Below are positions 34,104 through 44,387 of a stretch of DNA of 64,000 bases, piece by piece (within the stretch, counting starts at the first letter, position 1; every line of letters begins with the position of its first letter). The notes below the pieces were generated by a model, which ran no database searches, was not told where the DNA came from, and saw only the letters and a list, made by a program, of their open reading frames with translations. The stretch spans positions 1,922,001 to 1,986,000 of the forward strand of contig NZ_FNVQ01000001.1 of assembly GCF_900108065.1 (NCBI RefSeq). Direction: 5' to 3'. The position numbers and the translations under genes were made by a program. This DNA comes from Marinobacterium lutimaris (GTDB lineage Bacteria > Pseudomonadota > Gammaproteobacteria > Pseudomonadales > Balneatricaceae).

Positions 34104-35988
34104 TCACGTTTGCTCCCGCGTGCTCAAGCGGTAGCGTGCCATTCTCTACCTCGACGGCCTTGCCGTTGAGATACCAACTCACACCAGTGTTACGGCTAGC
34201 TACGGCAATTCTGCCGTTCTGCGTCAGGATCAGCTCGTCCGGTTCTGGATACTCGATAAGACGGTTACAGTTGGCCTTCGCAACCAAGGGCCTTTCCTGC
34301 ACTGCAATCTCTGGAATCAACGGCGGCTCCAGCCCCAGTGCCAGAATCAGCTCACGCCCTATGGGACTGGCCGTTTGCGCACCGGAGATCTGCTCCCCGG
34401 AAAGATGATCGGGACTGCCCACCCATACCAGCACAAGATGGCGTTGGGTGACATGAATCGACCAGGCATCGTTGCGACCATCGGATGTTCCCGTCTTGAC
34501 CACATAGGGCTGGCCGCGGTTATCGCGTTGCGAGAGCAGAGCAACAAGCTGGTCAGACGCCTGGTTACTGAGAATCCCTTCGCTGTACTGTTCGTTTGCA
34601 TCTGACAGAAACGACAATCTTGGCGCGGGCTGATCGAGCATCCCCAGGTAAAGCGTCGCGAGCTGCTCGGCGGTCATGTAAAAGCCGCCCACCGCCAGCG
34701 ATAAGCCGGCCCCCTGCGCCTGGGTTCGGGGGATCGACAGATACTGGCGCAGGCGCCTCTCCACGTTCTGTGGCCCCAGCCTTTCGAGAGTGTTGATCGC
34801 GGGAATATTCAGCGACTGAATCAGCGCCTCTTTGAGACGGACACGGCCATGAAAACCATCGTCAAAATTGGTCGGCGCATAACCCTCAACCTGAATCTCC
34901 GTATCCAGCATCGATGACTGCGGCTCCAGCAGCCCCCGCTGCAACGCCATACCGTAAATCATCGGTTTCAGCGTAGAACCGGGGCTGCGCAGGGCCAGCA
35001 GGAAGTTATTGGCGCCCTTGCGCTCAGCATTAGCGTAACCGGAAGACGCCAGGTAGGTTTTCACCCGGCCGGTGCGCCGCTCCACCACCATCACAGCAGC
35101 GTTATAGGCAGAGCCATGTGGCGCGATAGCACCGCGCAAGATCTCACGGGCGCGGGCCTGCCACTCGCCATCGATATGGGTGCGAACAATGCCGCCCGAA
35201 GCGCTGCCCAGACGATCGATCAGATGCGCATCGCCCGTGCTAAAGCCCTGTTTACGCAGCGGAATCAGCTCCGCCTGGTACTCCTCAAGCTGCTGCTGAC
35301 TCCAGCCAAAAGAATCGGCTACATCCTGCAGCACCCGTGATGTCGCACGCTCGGCGGCCTCGCGGTGGCGATCGGGACGACGTGACTCCGGTGACTGGGG
35401 CAGCGCGACAAAAAATGCCGCCTCCCTGTAGGTCAGGTGTAAGGGTGAGCGGTTAAGCCAGGCGAAGCTTGCAGCGCGGATCCCTTCAATGTTGCCGCCA
35501 TAGGGGGCGAGGTTGAAATAGGCTTCGAGTATCTGCCGCTTTGACCAGTGGTGTTCCAGCCGCAGCGCCATCAACATCTGCTCAAGCTTCGCACCCAGAC
35601 TTTTGCGCCCCAGCTCCGGATACATCAGCCGTACCGTCTGCATCGTCAGCGTAGACGCGCCGGACACCACCCTGCCATGGCGCAGCATAGTGCCTGTTGC
35701 CCTGATAACCGCCAGCAGGTCGACACCGGGGTGACGCCAGAAGCGCTTATCCTCGTAGGCCACAAGCATCTCGATCAGGCGCGGATCGACCTCCTCCAGG
35801 GACACCGGTTCACGCCAGAAGCCATCGACGCTCAGACGGGTCGCCAGACGCTCGCCCTGCTGGTCCAGTACCACGTTGGCGGTACTGCCCAGCCGGGAGG
35901 TCTCCAGCGGCTGCCGGATATAGACGGCCAGCGCCACCAGCAGCAAAGCTGCCAGCAGCCCCAGTATCAGCAGCGTTTTGCGGATCAT
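34042..35988 (-). CDS. pbpC: penicillin-binding protein 1C
   Basis: A 648-residue bifunctional-type PBP. It has an N-terminal membrane anchor (residues about 5-25), a GT51 glycosyltransferase (EDKRFWRHPGVDLLAVIRA, GASTLTMQTVRL, LEAYFNLAPYGGNIEGI), a transpeptidase with SPGSTLKPMIYG (SxxK), QSLN and KTGTS, and a small C-terminal domain (residues about 560-648). PbpC repairs or extends peptidoglycan and partners with the periplasmic alpha-2-macroglobulin encoded just upstream, whose stop it overlaps by 4 bases. It is somewhat shorter than E. coli PbpC. Confidence 0.94.
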   Translation of the reverse strand: MIRKTLLILGLLAALLLVALAVYIRQPLETSRLGSTANVVLDQQGERLATRLSVDGFWREPVSLEEVDPRLIEMLVAYEDKRFWRHPGVDLLAVIRATGTMLRHGRVVSGASTLTMQTVRLMYPELGRKSLGAKLEQMLMALRLEHHWSKRQILEAYFNLAPYGGNIEGIRAASFAWLNRSPLHLTYREAAFFVALPQSPESRRPDRHREAAERATSRVLQDVADSFGWSQQQLEEYQAELIPLRKQGFSTGDAHLIDRLGSASGGIVRTHIDGEWQARAREILRGAIAPHGSAYNAAVMVVERRTGRVKTYLASSGYANAERKGANNFLLALRSPGSTLKPMIYGMALQRGLLEPQSSMLDTEIQVEGYAPTNFDDGFHGRVRLKEALIQSLNIPAINTLERLGPQNVERRLRQYLSIPRTQAQGAGLSLAVGGFYMTAEQLATLYLGMLDQPAPRLSFLSDANEQYSEGILSNQASDQLVALLSQRDNRGQPYVVKTGTSDGRNDAWSIHVTQRHLVLVWVGSPDHLSGEQISGAQTASPIGRELILALGLEPPLIPEIAVQERPLVAKANCNRLIEYPEPDELILTQNGRIAVASRNTGVSWYLNGKAVEVENGTLPLEHAGANVISARYGSCDQAQSIFVQFVN

Positions 35989-38900
35989 TTCGCTAGGATC
36001 TGCGCCTCGCCAACGCTGCTGCGGCCGTTCACCTCCGGCCGATACATGAACTCCGCATGGGCATCGGGCAGCTGCATGGTACCGGGATAAGCGGCACGCA
36101 CCCGGTAGTGGATCAGCGCACTTCTACCCTCGCTCCAGCTCAGGTCGAAGTTGGCCACGTAGCGATCATCCATACGCTGCTCCCAGGTGGGTCGCGCCGC
36201 GCGCAGGTTGGAGAGAAGTTCCACCTTGCCGGCAGCGAGCTCTATCCGAGGCTCTATGCCTGAATCGGCTTCAAGCTCGAAGCCCGAGGGCAGCAGATCG
36301 GTCAGCATCAGGTTGCCACTGCCCAGCTCTTTATCGGCCCTCACATGGACAACCACATTGACCGACTCGCCCTGCTCCAGACTCAGACTTTGATTTCTGC
36401 TGAGGATGCTGCCGCTGTCATCAACCCAGAATTTATCCACCTTCAGACCATTGCGCAGCGCCTGTGAAGAGCTGCGCGGGCCGATGACCTCGGCGTTCAG
36501 GAACAGCGTCTCGCTGGCATCGTGTTCAAGGCTGAAGCCCTGCGAAGCCAGTTCCGCCGGAATCGCCAGATCCGCACCGATGGGCTCACCATTGACGCGG
36601 ATATTCAGCGCGTCCGATCTGTCCGCCCCCTGGGTCAATGCCGCCAGATGGGCATTGTTAAGCGTGGAGCGGTAGCGCAGTTCAGAGAGCCCCTGGATAG
36701 CACGATTGCTCAGGGAGTCCGTTAACGCCGTGCGGTAGGCCGGCGGGATGGTCGCAAGCATGATGCCCGAGGTGGTGATCCAGGGCCGGGATTCAGATTC
36801 AGTGCCGGCCTCGGCGATCAGAGGATCAAACCAGCGCTGCGCCGGCGTCTGCTGCTCAGACCTGCGGACCAGAGCATCGGACGCTGCACTCAGCTCAGTG
36901 AGCAGACGCTCAGCACGTTTGTCATCCTGAATCTGCGCCGCGCTCCAGTAGGCGGCCAGCAGCAGATCCATGCGCTGCCGCGGGTCGTTTTGTTGCGCCA
37001 GCGCCGCGGGTAACTGCTCGTCGATGGCATAGCGGGTGCGACTGGTGACCTCATAGCCAGCCTTCGCCAGCACGCCGTAGGTATACAGCGCGGTCCAGGC
37101 ATCCTCTACAAACTGGCGATCGAGGTAGGTCAGCGCGCGATCCAGCGCAGCTTTTGCCGCTTCCGGGTTCGATGCATAGGGCATGGCATCAAGCAGCGTT
37201 TCGGCGGCGTAGGCCTGGTAACGTTCCTCGACCCGATCATCCCTGTCCCAGTAGCCGAAGGAGCCGTTGGCTTTCTGTTTCGCCAGAATAGCGTCGATAC
37301 CGCGGTTGATCTTACGCTCCAGCCGGCTATCCGCCGCGTTGAGCGACGCGATCGCAAGCAGCCCACGGGTGCCACTGGATACCTGTTCAACACAGCCGTA
37401 GGGATAGCGATCCAGAGCCGCCACCGCCTGGCGCAACGAAGCACCGGGGCGCGTGGAAAACGACCACTGGATAGCCGTGGTTTCGGGGCTGGCAAACCCG
37501 GAAAGATCCATCGGCGCTATTTCGAAACGTCCATCCCGGGCAGCAGACTGAAGCAACTGTATCGAGCGCATCTGCGCCAGCGGATAGGAGGTCTCCCTGG
37601 CCTGAATGCTGTAGTCCCGGCGCACCGACTGATCGTTAGCGCTCAGATCGATCTGCACAGGGATCGCTCCCGCCACGGCGCTATGCAACGGTAGCGCCTG
37701 GTTCAGGCTCTGCCCCTCGGCGGGGCTTGCCAGAGTTGATGTCGTGCTGTCCTCACCGACGCGTAGATCCAGCGTCAGCTCATCTCTGGGCTCATTAACA
37801 CGCAGCCCGAGCTTGCCTGCAATCCTGTCGCCAACGCCGACAAAACGCGGCAGCGAGACATCGATACTGACCGGATCCTGAACCCGTATCTGCGCCTGTT
37901 CAAAACCAACCCCCTGACCGGAAGCCACCAACACCACGGCCCGCATCTCACCCTCAAAATCGGGCGCATCAAAGGTGTATTCCATCACGCCCTGCTCGAT
38001 ATCGAGCAGCGGCGAGTGCTGGGTCACTGTTTTGAAGAAATCAGAGCGCAGCACGCCGGGGTCGCTCTCGCCCTGGTCACCGCCGACGCCATAGGCCTGA
38101 AGCTGCTGGTCCTGCTGGATCAGCTGACCGAAGTTCGAAAGGAACCCGAGGGATAGCTTGCGCTGTCCGAAAAAGAACTCGCGCGGATCCGCATTGCGGT
38201 AGCGGGAGATCGCGTGAATCCCCTCATCGACAAGGAAAATCATCCCCTTACCAGCGTCGCTGTTGACCCGTACGCGGATTGTTGTGGGCTGACTGGAGCG
38301 CTGGGTTTCCGCCACCTCAACCTCGGTATCGAGCAGACGCTCATCGGCAAGATGATCGATCCAGGCACTACCCATGGCGATCTGCGGCAGGTGCTCGGAG
38401 CCTCTGGCCACCGGACGCACCAGGGTCGCCAGCAGATGAAATCCGGGTTCCGCATCAACCTCACGGGGAACGCTGAACTCATTGGCGCCCTGCTTCACAT
38501 CAAGCAGACGATAATCCTCGATATCGGCGCTGGCCTGCATCACCCGCAGGGTGCCGGAGAACGGAGCATCCAGCTTGAGCAGCAGCTCTTCATCATCCTT
38601 GGCCTCAACGGAGAGCTCCAGCTGGCCCGGCTCACTGACCGGGGTGTCGCCATACCAGCCGACACTGAACGGAACCACCGTGGTAAAGCCGTTGCTGTCG
38701 ACGACTACCAGCTCATAGCTGCCCCAGTCCAGGCTGTCGGTCAGCACCAGTCGGTCATCGCTGGTCTCGCCGGCGGTAACAACCCTGTCGCCCTGGCGTT
38801 TGCTGCGGTAGCGCCAGCCATTATCGAAGTACCAGTCAAAGGAATAGTCCACCTCCCTCAACTCATAACGCACCGGCTCGAACGGCAGAGTTGCGCCGTC

Positions 38901-41081
38901 GCGATTCACCCGGATCAGATCGAAGACCGCGTTTCCCCCCTCCTCCAGCGCACCGGAGAACTGGGGCCTGGCGCCCAGATAGGAGCCTGTAGCATCAACC
39001 TTGACCTGTTCGTAGACGCTGTTGGGCCGCCCCCCCACATCAAAGACCGAGCCCTTGAGACTCAGGCTATAGAGGCCACTTTGGGCAAACTCGTCCTGGG
39101 GCAGACTGAAGGCGTAGGTCGACTCACCCTGCGCACTCAACTTGCCGGTAAATGTATCCAGGTATTGCTGGGGCTGCTCCTTGTCGGAGCCAAACAGGTA
39201 ACCTTTCAGCGCATCGGACTCATGGGTGTTCGACAACTTGATCGCCGCCACCACTTCCGCATCCAGGTTCGCGGCCTTACCGCCGGAGAAATACTCGGCC
39301 GACAAGCTGAGGCTGGTTTCCTCGTCGATACCCCAGTTTTCCTGGGTCTCCAGCTCGGCTCTCAGGGTCAGCGGGACAAAGTCTTCCACGCGCACTTTGT
39401 GGCGTGCGAGCACGACATCGTCCATCCCTTTGACAACGACCTCGTAGGTGCCCAGTTCGATATTGGCGGCCAGGTCAAAAGCGCTCTGCGCCAGGCCAAA
39501 CTGATCCGGGCTGATAATGCGCTTGTCGATAACATCCTGGTACGCGTCCACAAGCTCAACTTTAAGATCCACCCCTTGCAGCGCTTCCAGCTTGCTATCA
39601 CGCCCCATCAGTACAAACTGGATGCTGTCTCCGGCGCGATAAAGCTCCCGGTCGGAGGTCAGATAGATATCGCGATCCGTCGCCTTGGCCATCCCTTTTT
39701 GGCCGGTTTTCAGCTCACCGCCACCAGCGCTGAACTGCAACAGCCCAAGCCCCTGGCTCTGACCGTCAACCAGCAGGAACGCCGGTGCGTGCCCTCCCTG
39801 TCCCGCCAGCAGATGGCCGGGAATACTGAGGTGTCCACTGCGGTCGGACTTACCCTCGAACAGCAGGCGGTTGTTCTGGGCGATCACCTGCACCTGGGCG
39901 CTGCCGACGGGCTCCATGGAATCGAAGGCCGCCAGGAAAATATCGGTCTGATTGCGGCCGTGATAGCTGGAGATCGACAGGTTGGAGCGGATCAGCCACT
40001 GCGTCGGCTTCATATCCCACTCTCTGAGGTTCAGATCCTCGGAGTCAAAAACCGCGACGTAGATCCCTTTAGCCGGGTTTGGCAGCAGCGAATCGAGATT
40101 GATATTGACCGACCGGGTGCTGTTTAACGAAGGTTCCAACCTCACCTGCTTGCTACCTAGCGAGCGGGCGTATTCCGAGGACAACCACTCTTTCTCATAG
40201 CCGGATATCGACTTAAACAGAGAGCCGGCACTGGTGACGCTGCGCAGATCGACCTCGAACAGTTCGATATTCACGCTGCTGACATTGGTCAGCTGAACGG
40301 GGATCAACGCCTCACCTTCAACCGGCAGAATGCGCTTTCCCGATACCAGCTCGATCGATGCTGGCCGATCACCGGTCGCGCCCCAGAAAGAGACGCCCTC
40401 CTGCAGCACTATCGGCTGGCATCCTTCACCGCTGCAGGCGCTCAGTTCCAGCCCCGCCAGCAGTTCGACCTTATAATTGGTCGAGTATTCCAGGCCCTCC
40501 AGGCACAGATCCGACTCACTGCGACGCAGGTTCTGGTAGTCGATCGCTTCCTCTTCCAGCGCCTCCCGGGGCGCTGCAACCGTAAAGCCTGCCGGTTCAC
40601 CCTTCCGGCTCAGCCGAAGATAGTTTTCAACCTGTGCAGAGGTGGGGTAGAGATAGCTTTGGTTCTCTTTATCGAACAGGGTCATGCAGAGCCTGGCCGT
40701 ATCCCCGGCCGCATCAAACCGCAACAGCGTCGATGCGATGGCGCTGTTGTTGATCACCTCGTCAAAGCCCGCTGCATCGGCGGTATGGATCTGACCGTCG
40801 ATAACAAAGGTCAGCAGCCGACCGCTGGGAGCGAGGCCCGGATCGACCTCGCTGACGCCAAGTACATCGACAACCTGCCCGGTTTCTATCTCATAACCAT
40901 TGGAAGAGCTCACCCGGGAGACGGCCATATACTGGCTGGTCGCAAAGGCGGACTGCACAGAGGCGGCCAGCAGAAAAGTCAGCAGTATCTTCAGTCGTAG
41001 CTTCAGTCGCCACTTCTGTCGTAAATGGCGTAGCAAGTTAAGCGACACCGCTTTCGTGGCCAGCGCGTTTATACACTTCAT
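35985..41081 (-). CDS. bacterial alpha-2-macroglobulin with intact thioester
   Basis: A 1698-residue periplasmic protease trap. After a long basic n-region comes a signal peptide core (LKILLTFLLAASVQSAFA, residues about 31-48) with no lipobox Cys. Macroglobulin domains follow (AFDSMEPVGSAQVQVIAQNN..., YLTSDRELYRAGDSIQFVLMGRDSK), then the thioester domain with YPYGCVEQVSSG (Cys at about residue 1230), a helical TED (GSFGYWDRDD...) and the receptor-binding-like end. The CxEQ motif is intact, so it can covalently trap attacking proteases. pbpC follows with a 4-base overlap, the standard arrangement. The ATG at 41081 is chosen; the frame extends to 41291 without better signals. Confidence 0.92.
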   Translation of the reverse strand: MKCINALATKAVSLNLLRHLRQKWRLKLRLKILLTFLLAASVQSAFATSQYMAVSRVSSSNGYEIETGQVVDVLGVSEVDPGLAPSGRLLTFVIDGQIHTADAAGFDEVINNSAIASTLLRFDAAGDTARLCMTLFDKENQSYLYPTSAQVENYLRLSRKGEPAGFTVAAPREALEEEAIDYQNLRRSESDLCLEGLEYSTNYKVELLAGLELSACSGEGCQPIVLQEGVSFWGATGDRPASIELVSGKRILPVEGEALIPVQLTNVSSVNIELFEVDLRSVTSAGSLFKSISGYEKEWLSSEYARSLGSKQVRLEPSLNSTRSVNINLDSLLPNPAKGIYVAVFDSEDLNLREWDMKPTQWLIRSNLSISSYHGRNQTDIFLAAFDSMEPVGSAQVQVIAQNNRLLFEGKSDRSGHLSIPGHLLAGQGGHAPAFLLVDGQSQGLGLLQFSAGGGELKTGQKGMAKATDRDIYLTSDRELYRAGDSIQFVLMGRDSKLEALQGVDLKVELVDAYQDVIDKRIISPDQFGLAQSAFDLAANIELGTYEVVVKGMDDVVLARHKVRVEDFVPLTLRAELETQENWGIDEETSLSLSAEYFSGGKAANLDAEVVAAIKLSNTHESDALKGYLFGSDKEQPQQYLDTFTGKLSAQGESTYAFSLPQDEFAQSGLYSLSLKGSVFDVGGRPNSVYEQVKVDATGSYLGARPQFSGALEEGGNAVFDLIRVNRDGATLPFEPVRYELREVDYSFDWYFDNGWRYRSKRQGDRVVTAGETSDDRLVLTDSLDWGSYELVVVDSNGFTTVVPFSVGWYGDTPVSEPGQLELSVEAKDDEELLLKLDAPFSGTLRVMQASADIEDYRLLDVKQGANEFSVPREVDAEPGFHLLATLVRPVARGSEHLPQIAMGSAWIDHLADERLLDTEVEVAETQRSSQPTTIRVRVNSDAGKGMIFLVDEGIHAISRYRNADPREFFFGQRKLSLGFLSNFGQLIQQDQQLQAYGVGGDQGESDPGVLRSDFFKTVTQHSPLLDIEQGVMEYTFDAPDFEGEMRAVVLVASGQGVGFEQAQIRVQDPVSIDVSLPRFVGVGDRIAGKLGLRVNEPRDELTLDLRVGEDSTTSTLASPAEGQSLNQALPLHSAVAGAIPVQIDLSANDQSVRRDYSIQARETSYPLAQMRSIQLLQSAARDGRFEIAPMDLSGFASPETTAIQWSFSTRPGASLRQAVAALDRYPYGCVEQVSSGTRGLLAIASLNAADSRLERKINRGIDAILAKQKANGSFGYWDRDDRVEERYQAYAAETLLDAMPYASNPEAAKAALDRALTYLDRQFVEDAWTALYTYGVLAKAGYEVTSRTRYAIDEQLPAALAQQNDPRQRMDLLLAAYWSAAQIQDDKRAERLLTELSAASDALVRRSEQQTPAQRWFDPLIAEAGTESESRPWITTSGIMLATIPPAYRTALTDSLSNRAIQGLSELRYRSTLNNAHLAALTQGADRSDALNIRVNGEPIGADLAIPAELASQGFSLEHDASETLFLNAEVIGPRSSSQALRNGLKVDKFWVDDSGSILSRNQSLSLEQGESVNVVVHVRADKELGSGNLMLTDLLPSGFELEADSGIEPRIELAAGKVELLSNLRAARPTWEQRMDDRYVANFDLSWSEGRSALIHYRVRAAYPGTMQLPDAHAEFMYRPEVNGRSSVGEAQILAK

Positions 41082-41468
41082 AACCCGTCGTTCTTCCCTG
41101 TTGTGTAACGGTTGCTGATTCAGCCGTTTGTTCCGGCCGCTCCAACCCGAGGTCAACGCCGTGCGGGCAGATTGCTGGCCCTCTGCGGCGCTTTTATCCT
41201 TAACTGGCTCGCAGCCCTCAGTGAAGCCAACAGATTCTGCTGCCGGCATGCCTGGCAACGAGCCGTCTTCTGGGTGTGTAGTGTGCGTCATTCCACTGGC
41301 CTCCGGTCTGATCAGAGCTCTTTTTGCATTGAGATGGACCTGAGCGGGAAAACGCTACACTTTTTTATCTGATCGCTTTTTCACTGACTGCGAGATATCA
41401 GCCATCGGTTGCAGGCTTAAGCATAGAAGAGCCCTCTCCCTGACAAAGCGATTTACCGATGCCAGGCA
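41082..41468. other. gene-free stretch upstream of the alpha-2-macroglobulin gene
   Basis: About 390 bases. The alpha-2-macroglobulin frame stays open to 41291, but the extension is low in support. The rest should hold its promoter and the end of the unit starting at 43270. No terminator stem is obvious. Confidence 0.4.
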
Positions 41469-41873
41469 TCAGCGATCCTCATCAACCCTGTCGATGCAGT
41501 GTAGGGCAACCCCCTGCTCTACCCCGCGCAGGCCATAGTTGCGGTAATCCTCAGCACGCCCGGCCACGCTCGCCTGGCACTCCAGCAACAGGGCATCTTC
41601 CTCGCTAAGCTGCACCGAACTGCGGCCCACCCAGCGTAATCCCAGCCCCGGCATATTCACCAGCAGTTGCCGCCCTTCGCTCTGCAGGATAGTCAGCGGT
41701 GGCTCGGGGAGACGTTCACGATCGATCAATTCCCAGCTACCATCCGGCAGCGTGAGATCCACCGCCGGCTCCAGCCAGGCCTCGATCAGCGGTTGCGCCT
41801 GCGCCGGAGCTACGACCAGAAGAGTATGTAGCAGCAAAGTAAGCAGCAACCCTGCCCGCAGTATTCCAGTCAT
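41469..41873 (-). CDS. uncharacterised exported protein paired with the CHASE2 protein
   Basis: A 134-residue protein with a signal peptide (MTGILRAGLLLTLLLHTLLVVAPAQA). The mature part is acidic and beta-rich (EAWLEPAVDLTLPDGSWELIDRERLPEPP...), with two Cys (LLECQAS, LHCID) that may pair. No family is recognised. Its ATG overlaps the stop of the CHASE2 gene by 4 bases, so the two are co-translated and probably act together at the inner membrane/periplasm boundary. Confidence 0.7.
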   Translation of the reverse strand: MTGILRAGLLLTLLLHTLLVVAPAQAQPLIEAWLEPAVDLTLPDGSWELIDRERLPEPPLTILQSEGRQLLVNMPGLGLRWVGRSSVQLSEEDALLLECQASVAGRAEDYRNYGLRGVEQGVALHCIDRVDEDR

Positions 41874-43270
41874 CGGCTCTCTCCCTCCTGGTTGATCGGA
41901 TCCGGACTTGGATCTTGGTATGGGTCTGGGTATGGAGAATGCCGATCCAGGCGCTCAAGCAGCAGCATCCCCGCCCACCCCATCGCCAGCAACGATATCC
42001 ATCCGGCCGGCGCCAGATGCAGCCAGCCATAGCTGAACACCAGCATCAGCAGCACAAAGCCGCCCCCCAGCAGCCAGTAGCTGTCGCCCAGGCGGCGGGT
42101 CCAGCCAATCGCACGCGCGCGGCCGCTGCGCAGGGCGATCAACGCCATGCAAAAGATCCCCCAGAACAACAGCAAGAGAGGCTGGGCCCGGGCCCCATCG
42201 CGGATATAGCCCTCACCGCTGGCCATCAGGTTATCCAGTGCCATGGCATGGAAGAACACTCCCGGCAGGGTGCCATGCACCGGTGAGACGACATAATCGT
42301 GAAGCCCCTCGATCTGGCCACCGACCAGCACCAGGCTGCCGTTGATCCAGTCGTGCAACTGTTGCCTCTGTTCGGGATCTGGCGAGCGCGCCAGCGCCAT
42401 CAACTCATCGGCGTATAGCACCCGCTGCGGAGCGCATACCGGCACCTCACTGCTATCGATAAAGCTCTGAAATGCGCCTTCAAACAGCTTCACCGGCAGT
42501 GCCAGCAGCGCTGAAACCAGGCCGGAATCCGTTTGCCTACACTGGTCGCGGCGATGCTCCACCAGCGCGGGCGCCGGGATAGAGCTCCAGCGCACGCTCA
42601 TGGGAACCGAAAACGCATCCGCTGTCGGTGCACAACCAACCTCTTCGCAATAGTGTTGGTACAACGCCATGGCGGCGGTGGTCCGCCCCTGTACCTGCAG
42701 CGGGTAGTAATCGCCGACCGCCTCCCAGCCGTTGATCACCGGCTCCGCAAAGCGCTGCAGGCGTTCGGCAAGCTCCGGCTCAAGCGGCCCGTCCACGGTC
42801 CCGGAAGCCAGCAGCAAGGGTACTCCGGTCAGCTGCTGGGTTCGTTCAAGCTTTTGCATCGCCCGTTCAAAGGAGGGATCAACGGAGCGTCTTTTCATCC
42901 ACATCACGTCGTAGAACAGTGCCTGGGGGTTCTGCTCCATCAGAATAGAGAGCAGGTTCACCTGGTCCAGGTAGGAAAGCGGCCAGTCATTGGCCTGCCA
43001 GAAAGCGGGATAAAGATTGTCGATGCTGCGGTCGTTAAACAGCACCACAAGGATAGAGCGCTGTCCTGGCTCGCTGTCATACCAGCCGGAGGTCATGCGG
43101 TAGATCGCCTGCTCCGAGGCACGATCGGTGGCGGCACCGATACCAAAGGGGTTGGAATAGATCATCCAGCCACCGGCCAGCATAAGAAACAACCACTTCC
43201 AGGCAAATCCCGCCCGGCTGCGCAGCAGCCCGGAGATCCAGCCATCGATCCTTGCGCGTATCCCCTTCAT
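41870..43270 (-). CDS. CHASE2-domain membrane protein without output domain
   Basis: A 466-residue protein: one N-terminal transmembrane helix (residues about 22-40), a periplasmic CHASE2 sensor (about 60-345; ILVVLFNDRSIDNLYPAFW..., YLDQVNLLSILMEQNPQALFYDVMW, RVLYADELMA, DWINGSLVLVGGQIEGLHDYVVSPVHGTLPGVFFHAMALDNL) and three C-terminal helices (about 360-440), ending in a short Pro/Asp-rich cytosolic tail. CHASE2 normally feeds a kinase, cyclase or similar domain; none is present. It diverges from an ECF-like sigma factor gene, so it may signal through the anti-sigma protein encoded there (inference). Confidence 0.88.
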   Translation of the reverse strand: MKGIRARIDGWISGLLRSRAGFAWKWLFLMLAGGWMIYSNPFGIGAATDRASEQAIYRMTSGWYDSEPGQRSILVVLFNDRSIDNLYPAFWQANDWPLSYLDQVNLLSILMEQNPQALFYDVMWMKRRSVDPSFERAMQKLERTQQLTGVPLLLASGTVDGPLEPELAERLQRFAEPVINGWEAVGDYYPLQVQGRTTAAMALYQHYCEEVGCAPTADAFSVPMSVRWSSIPAPALVEHRRDQCRQTDSGLVSALLALPVKLFEGAFQSFIDSSEVPVCAPQRVLYADELMALARSPDPEQRQQLHDWINGSLVLVGGQIEGLHDYVVSPVHGTLPGVFFHAMALDNLMASGEGYIRDGARAQPLLLLFWGIFCMALIALRSGRARAIGWTRRLGDSYWLLGGGFVLLMLVFSYGWLHLAPAGWISLLAMGWAGMLLLERLDRHSPYPDPYQDPSPDPINQEGESR

Positions 43271-43510
43271 GCCTTTCCCTTATATAAGCTTCCGAGCAAT
43301 TTACCCGCCGCTCCCGGGCGCGTCCATATATCCCGACCATCTACCGCGATCCTCTCTCGCTGGCAGCGATTATCGCGTCTGAGAACGGAAAAACCTTTCG
43401 ACGCTTTATTGACCGCTACACTAAACTCCGACCTAATCAGGGTTTTCTGGCCTGCGATTGTTGACGAATTCTTGGCGAGGAGTAGAGCGATTACAGCCTT
43501 AGAGGGACAG

Positions 43511-44302
43511 ATGGACTGGTCCGCCATCGTATTTGATCAACAGACGCAGGGCCGGATCTCCGCGCTGTGCGAACGTCGTTTCGGCAAGACCGTGGATGCG
43601 GAGGTTGCCAGCCAGTATGTGCTGGAGAAGCTCAGTGCCGACGACTGGCAACTGTGCCGTAAATTCACCGGCCGTTCCCTGCCACAAACCTACCTTTATA
43701 CCCTGTGCAGCAACCTGATTGAGGAGCACGCGCGCAAGCAGTATGGCCGCATCCGTCCGCCGGCCTGGCTGAAGCAGCTGGGAGACACCTGGCTGACGCT
43801 GTGGAAGCTTATCTGCCTGGAACGCCAGCCGGTCCCTGCCGCCATCGAACGTCTCGCCGGCAGAGATGAGACCCTGCGTAACAGCGACGGACTGCTGGAT
43901 ATGGTGCGCACCATCAAGGCACGGCTGCCCTGGTGCGGCCAGCAGACCGGTGCTGTCACCACAGAGCAGGAACCCGAAGAGGAAGCGCATACACCCGCCG
44001 CGCAATCCGACTCATCCATCGAAGCCCTGCTACTGCTGCTACACCAGGTGGTACTCAAACAGGAGCCGGAGAACAAGGCTCAGACCCAGGATGCACTAAA
44101 CAACCTGGGGGCTGAGTTCACGCTGGATGACGAACAGCGACTCGTACTGCGCATGGCCTATGTCGATGGCATGAAGTTCAGCGCCATCGCCCGGGCCCTG
44201 AATCTGCCGGCACACAAACCGGCGCGGGTGGCGAAACAGGCGCTTGCCGAACTGCGTTCGGTGCTGCAAAGACATAATCTGCTGCCAGAGGAGTTGCTGT
44301 GA
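43511..44302 (+). CDS. ECF-like sigma-70 family factor
   Basis: A 263-residue divergent sigma factor. Residues about 20-95 fit region 2 (ALCERRFGKTVDAEVASQYVLEKL..., RSLPQTYLYTLCSNLIEEHARKQYGRIRPPAWL). After an acidic linker rich in Glu, residues about 205-255 form a region 4 helix-turn-helix (TLDDEQRLVLRMAYVDGMKFSAIARALNLPAHKPARVAKQALAELRSVL). The long linker makes it bigger than usual ECF factors. The frame is open far upstream, opposite the CHASE2 gene, but ATG 43511 after AGAGGGA is the natural start. It heads the group sigma - anti-sigma - WD40-caspase on the plus strand. Confidence 0.82.
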   Translation: MDWSAIVFDQQTQGRISALCERRFGKTVDAEVASQYVLEKLSADDWQLCRKFTGRSLPQTYLYTLCSNLIEEHARKQYGRIRPPAWLKQLGDTWLTLWKLICLERQPVPAAIERLAGRDETLRNSDGLLDMVRTIKARLPWCGQQTGAVTTEQEPEEEAHTPAAQSDSSIEALLLLLHQVVLKQEPENKAQTQDALNNLGAEFTLDDEQRLVLRMAYVDGMKFSAIARALNLPAHKPARVAKQALAELRSVLQRHNLLPEELL

Positions 44303-44387
44303 TCATCAAACTGGCGGCACAAAAAGAAACGAAAAAAGCAGCGCTGTTCCGCGGCTCTGTCCATCAGAGTGATCAGGGGGTGGCGCA

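Noticed and set aside
38214-40127. 637-codon plus-strand open frame inside the alpha-2-macroglobulin gene
   Set aside because: It is antisense to a well-supported gene, and its composition (many His, Gln, Arg, Leu) is that of a shadow frame.
42533-43510. Long upstream extension of the sigma factor frame to 42533
   Set aside because: The extension lies opposite the CHASE2 gene, is rich in His, Gln and Arg as antisense translations are, and the ATG at 43511 has a good ribosome-binding site and matches where region 2 begins.
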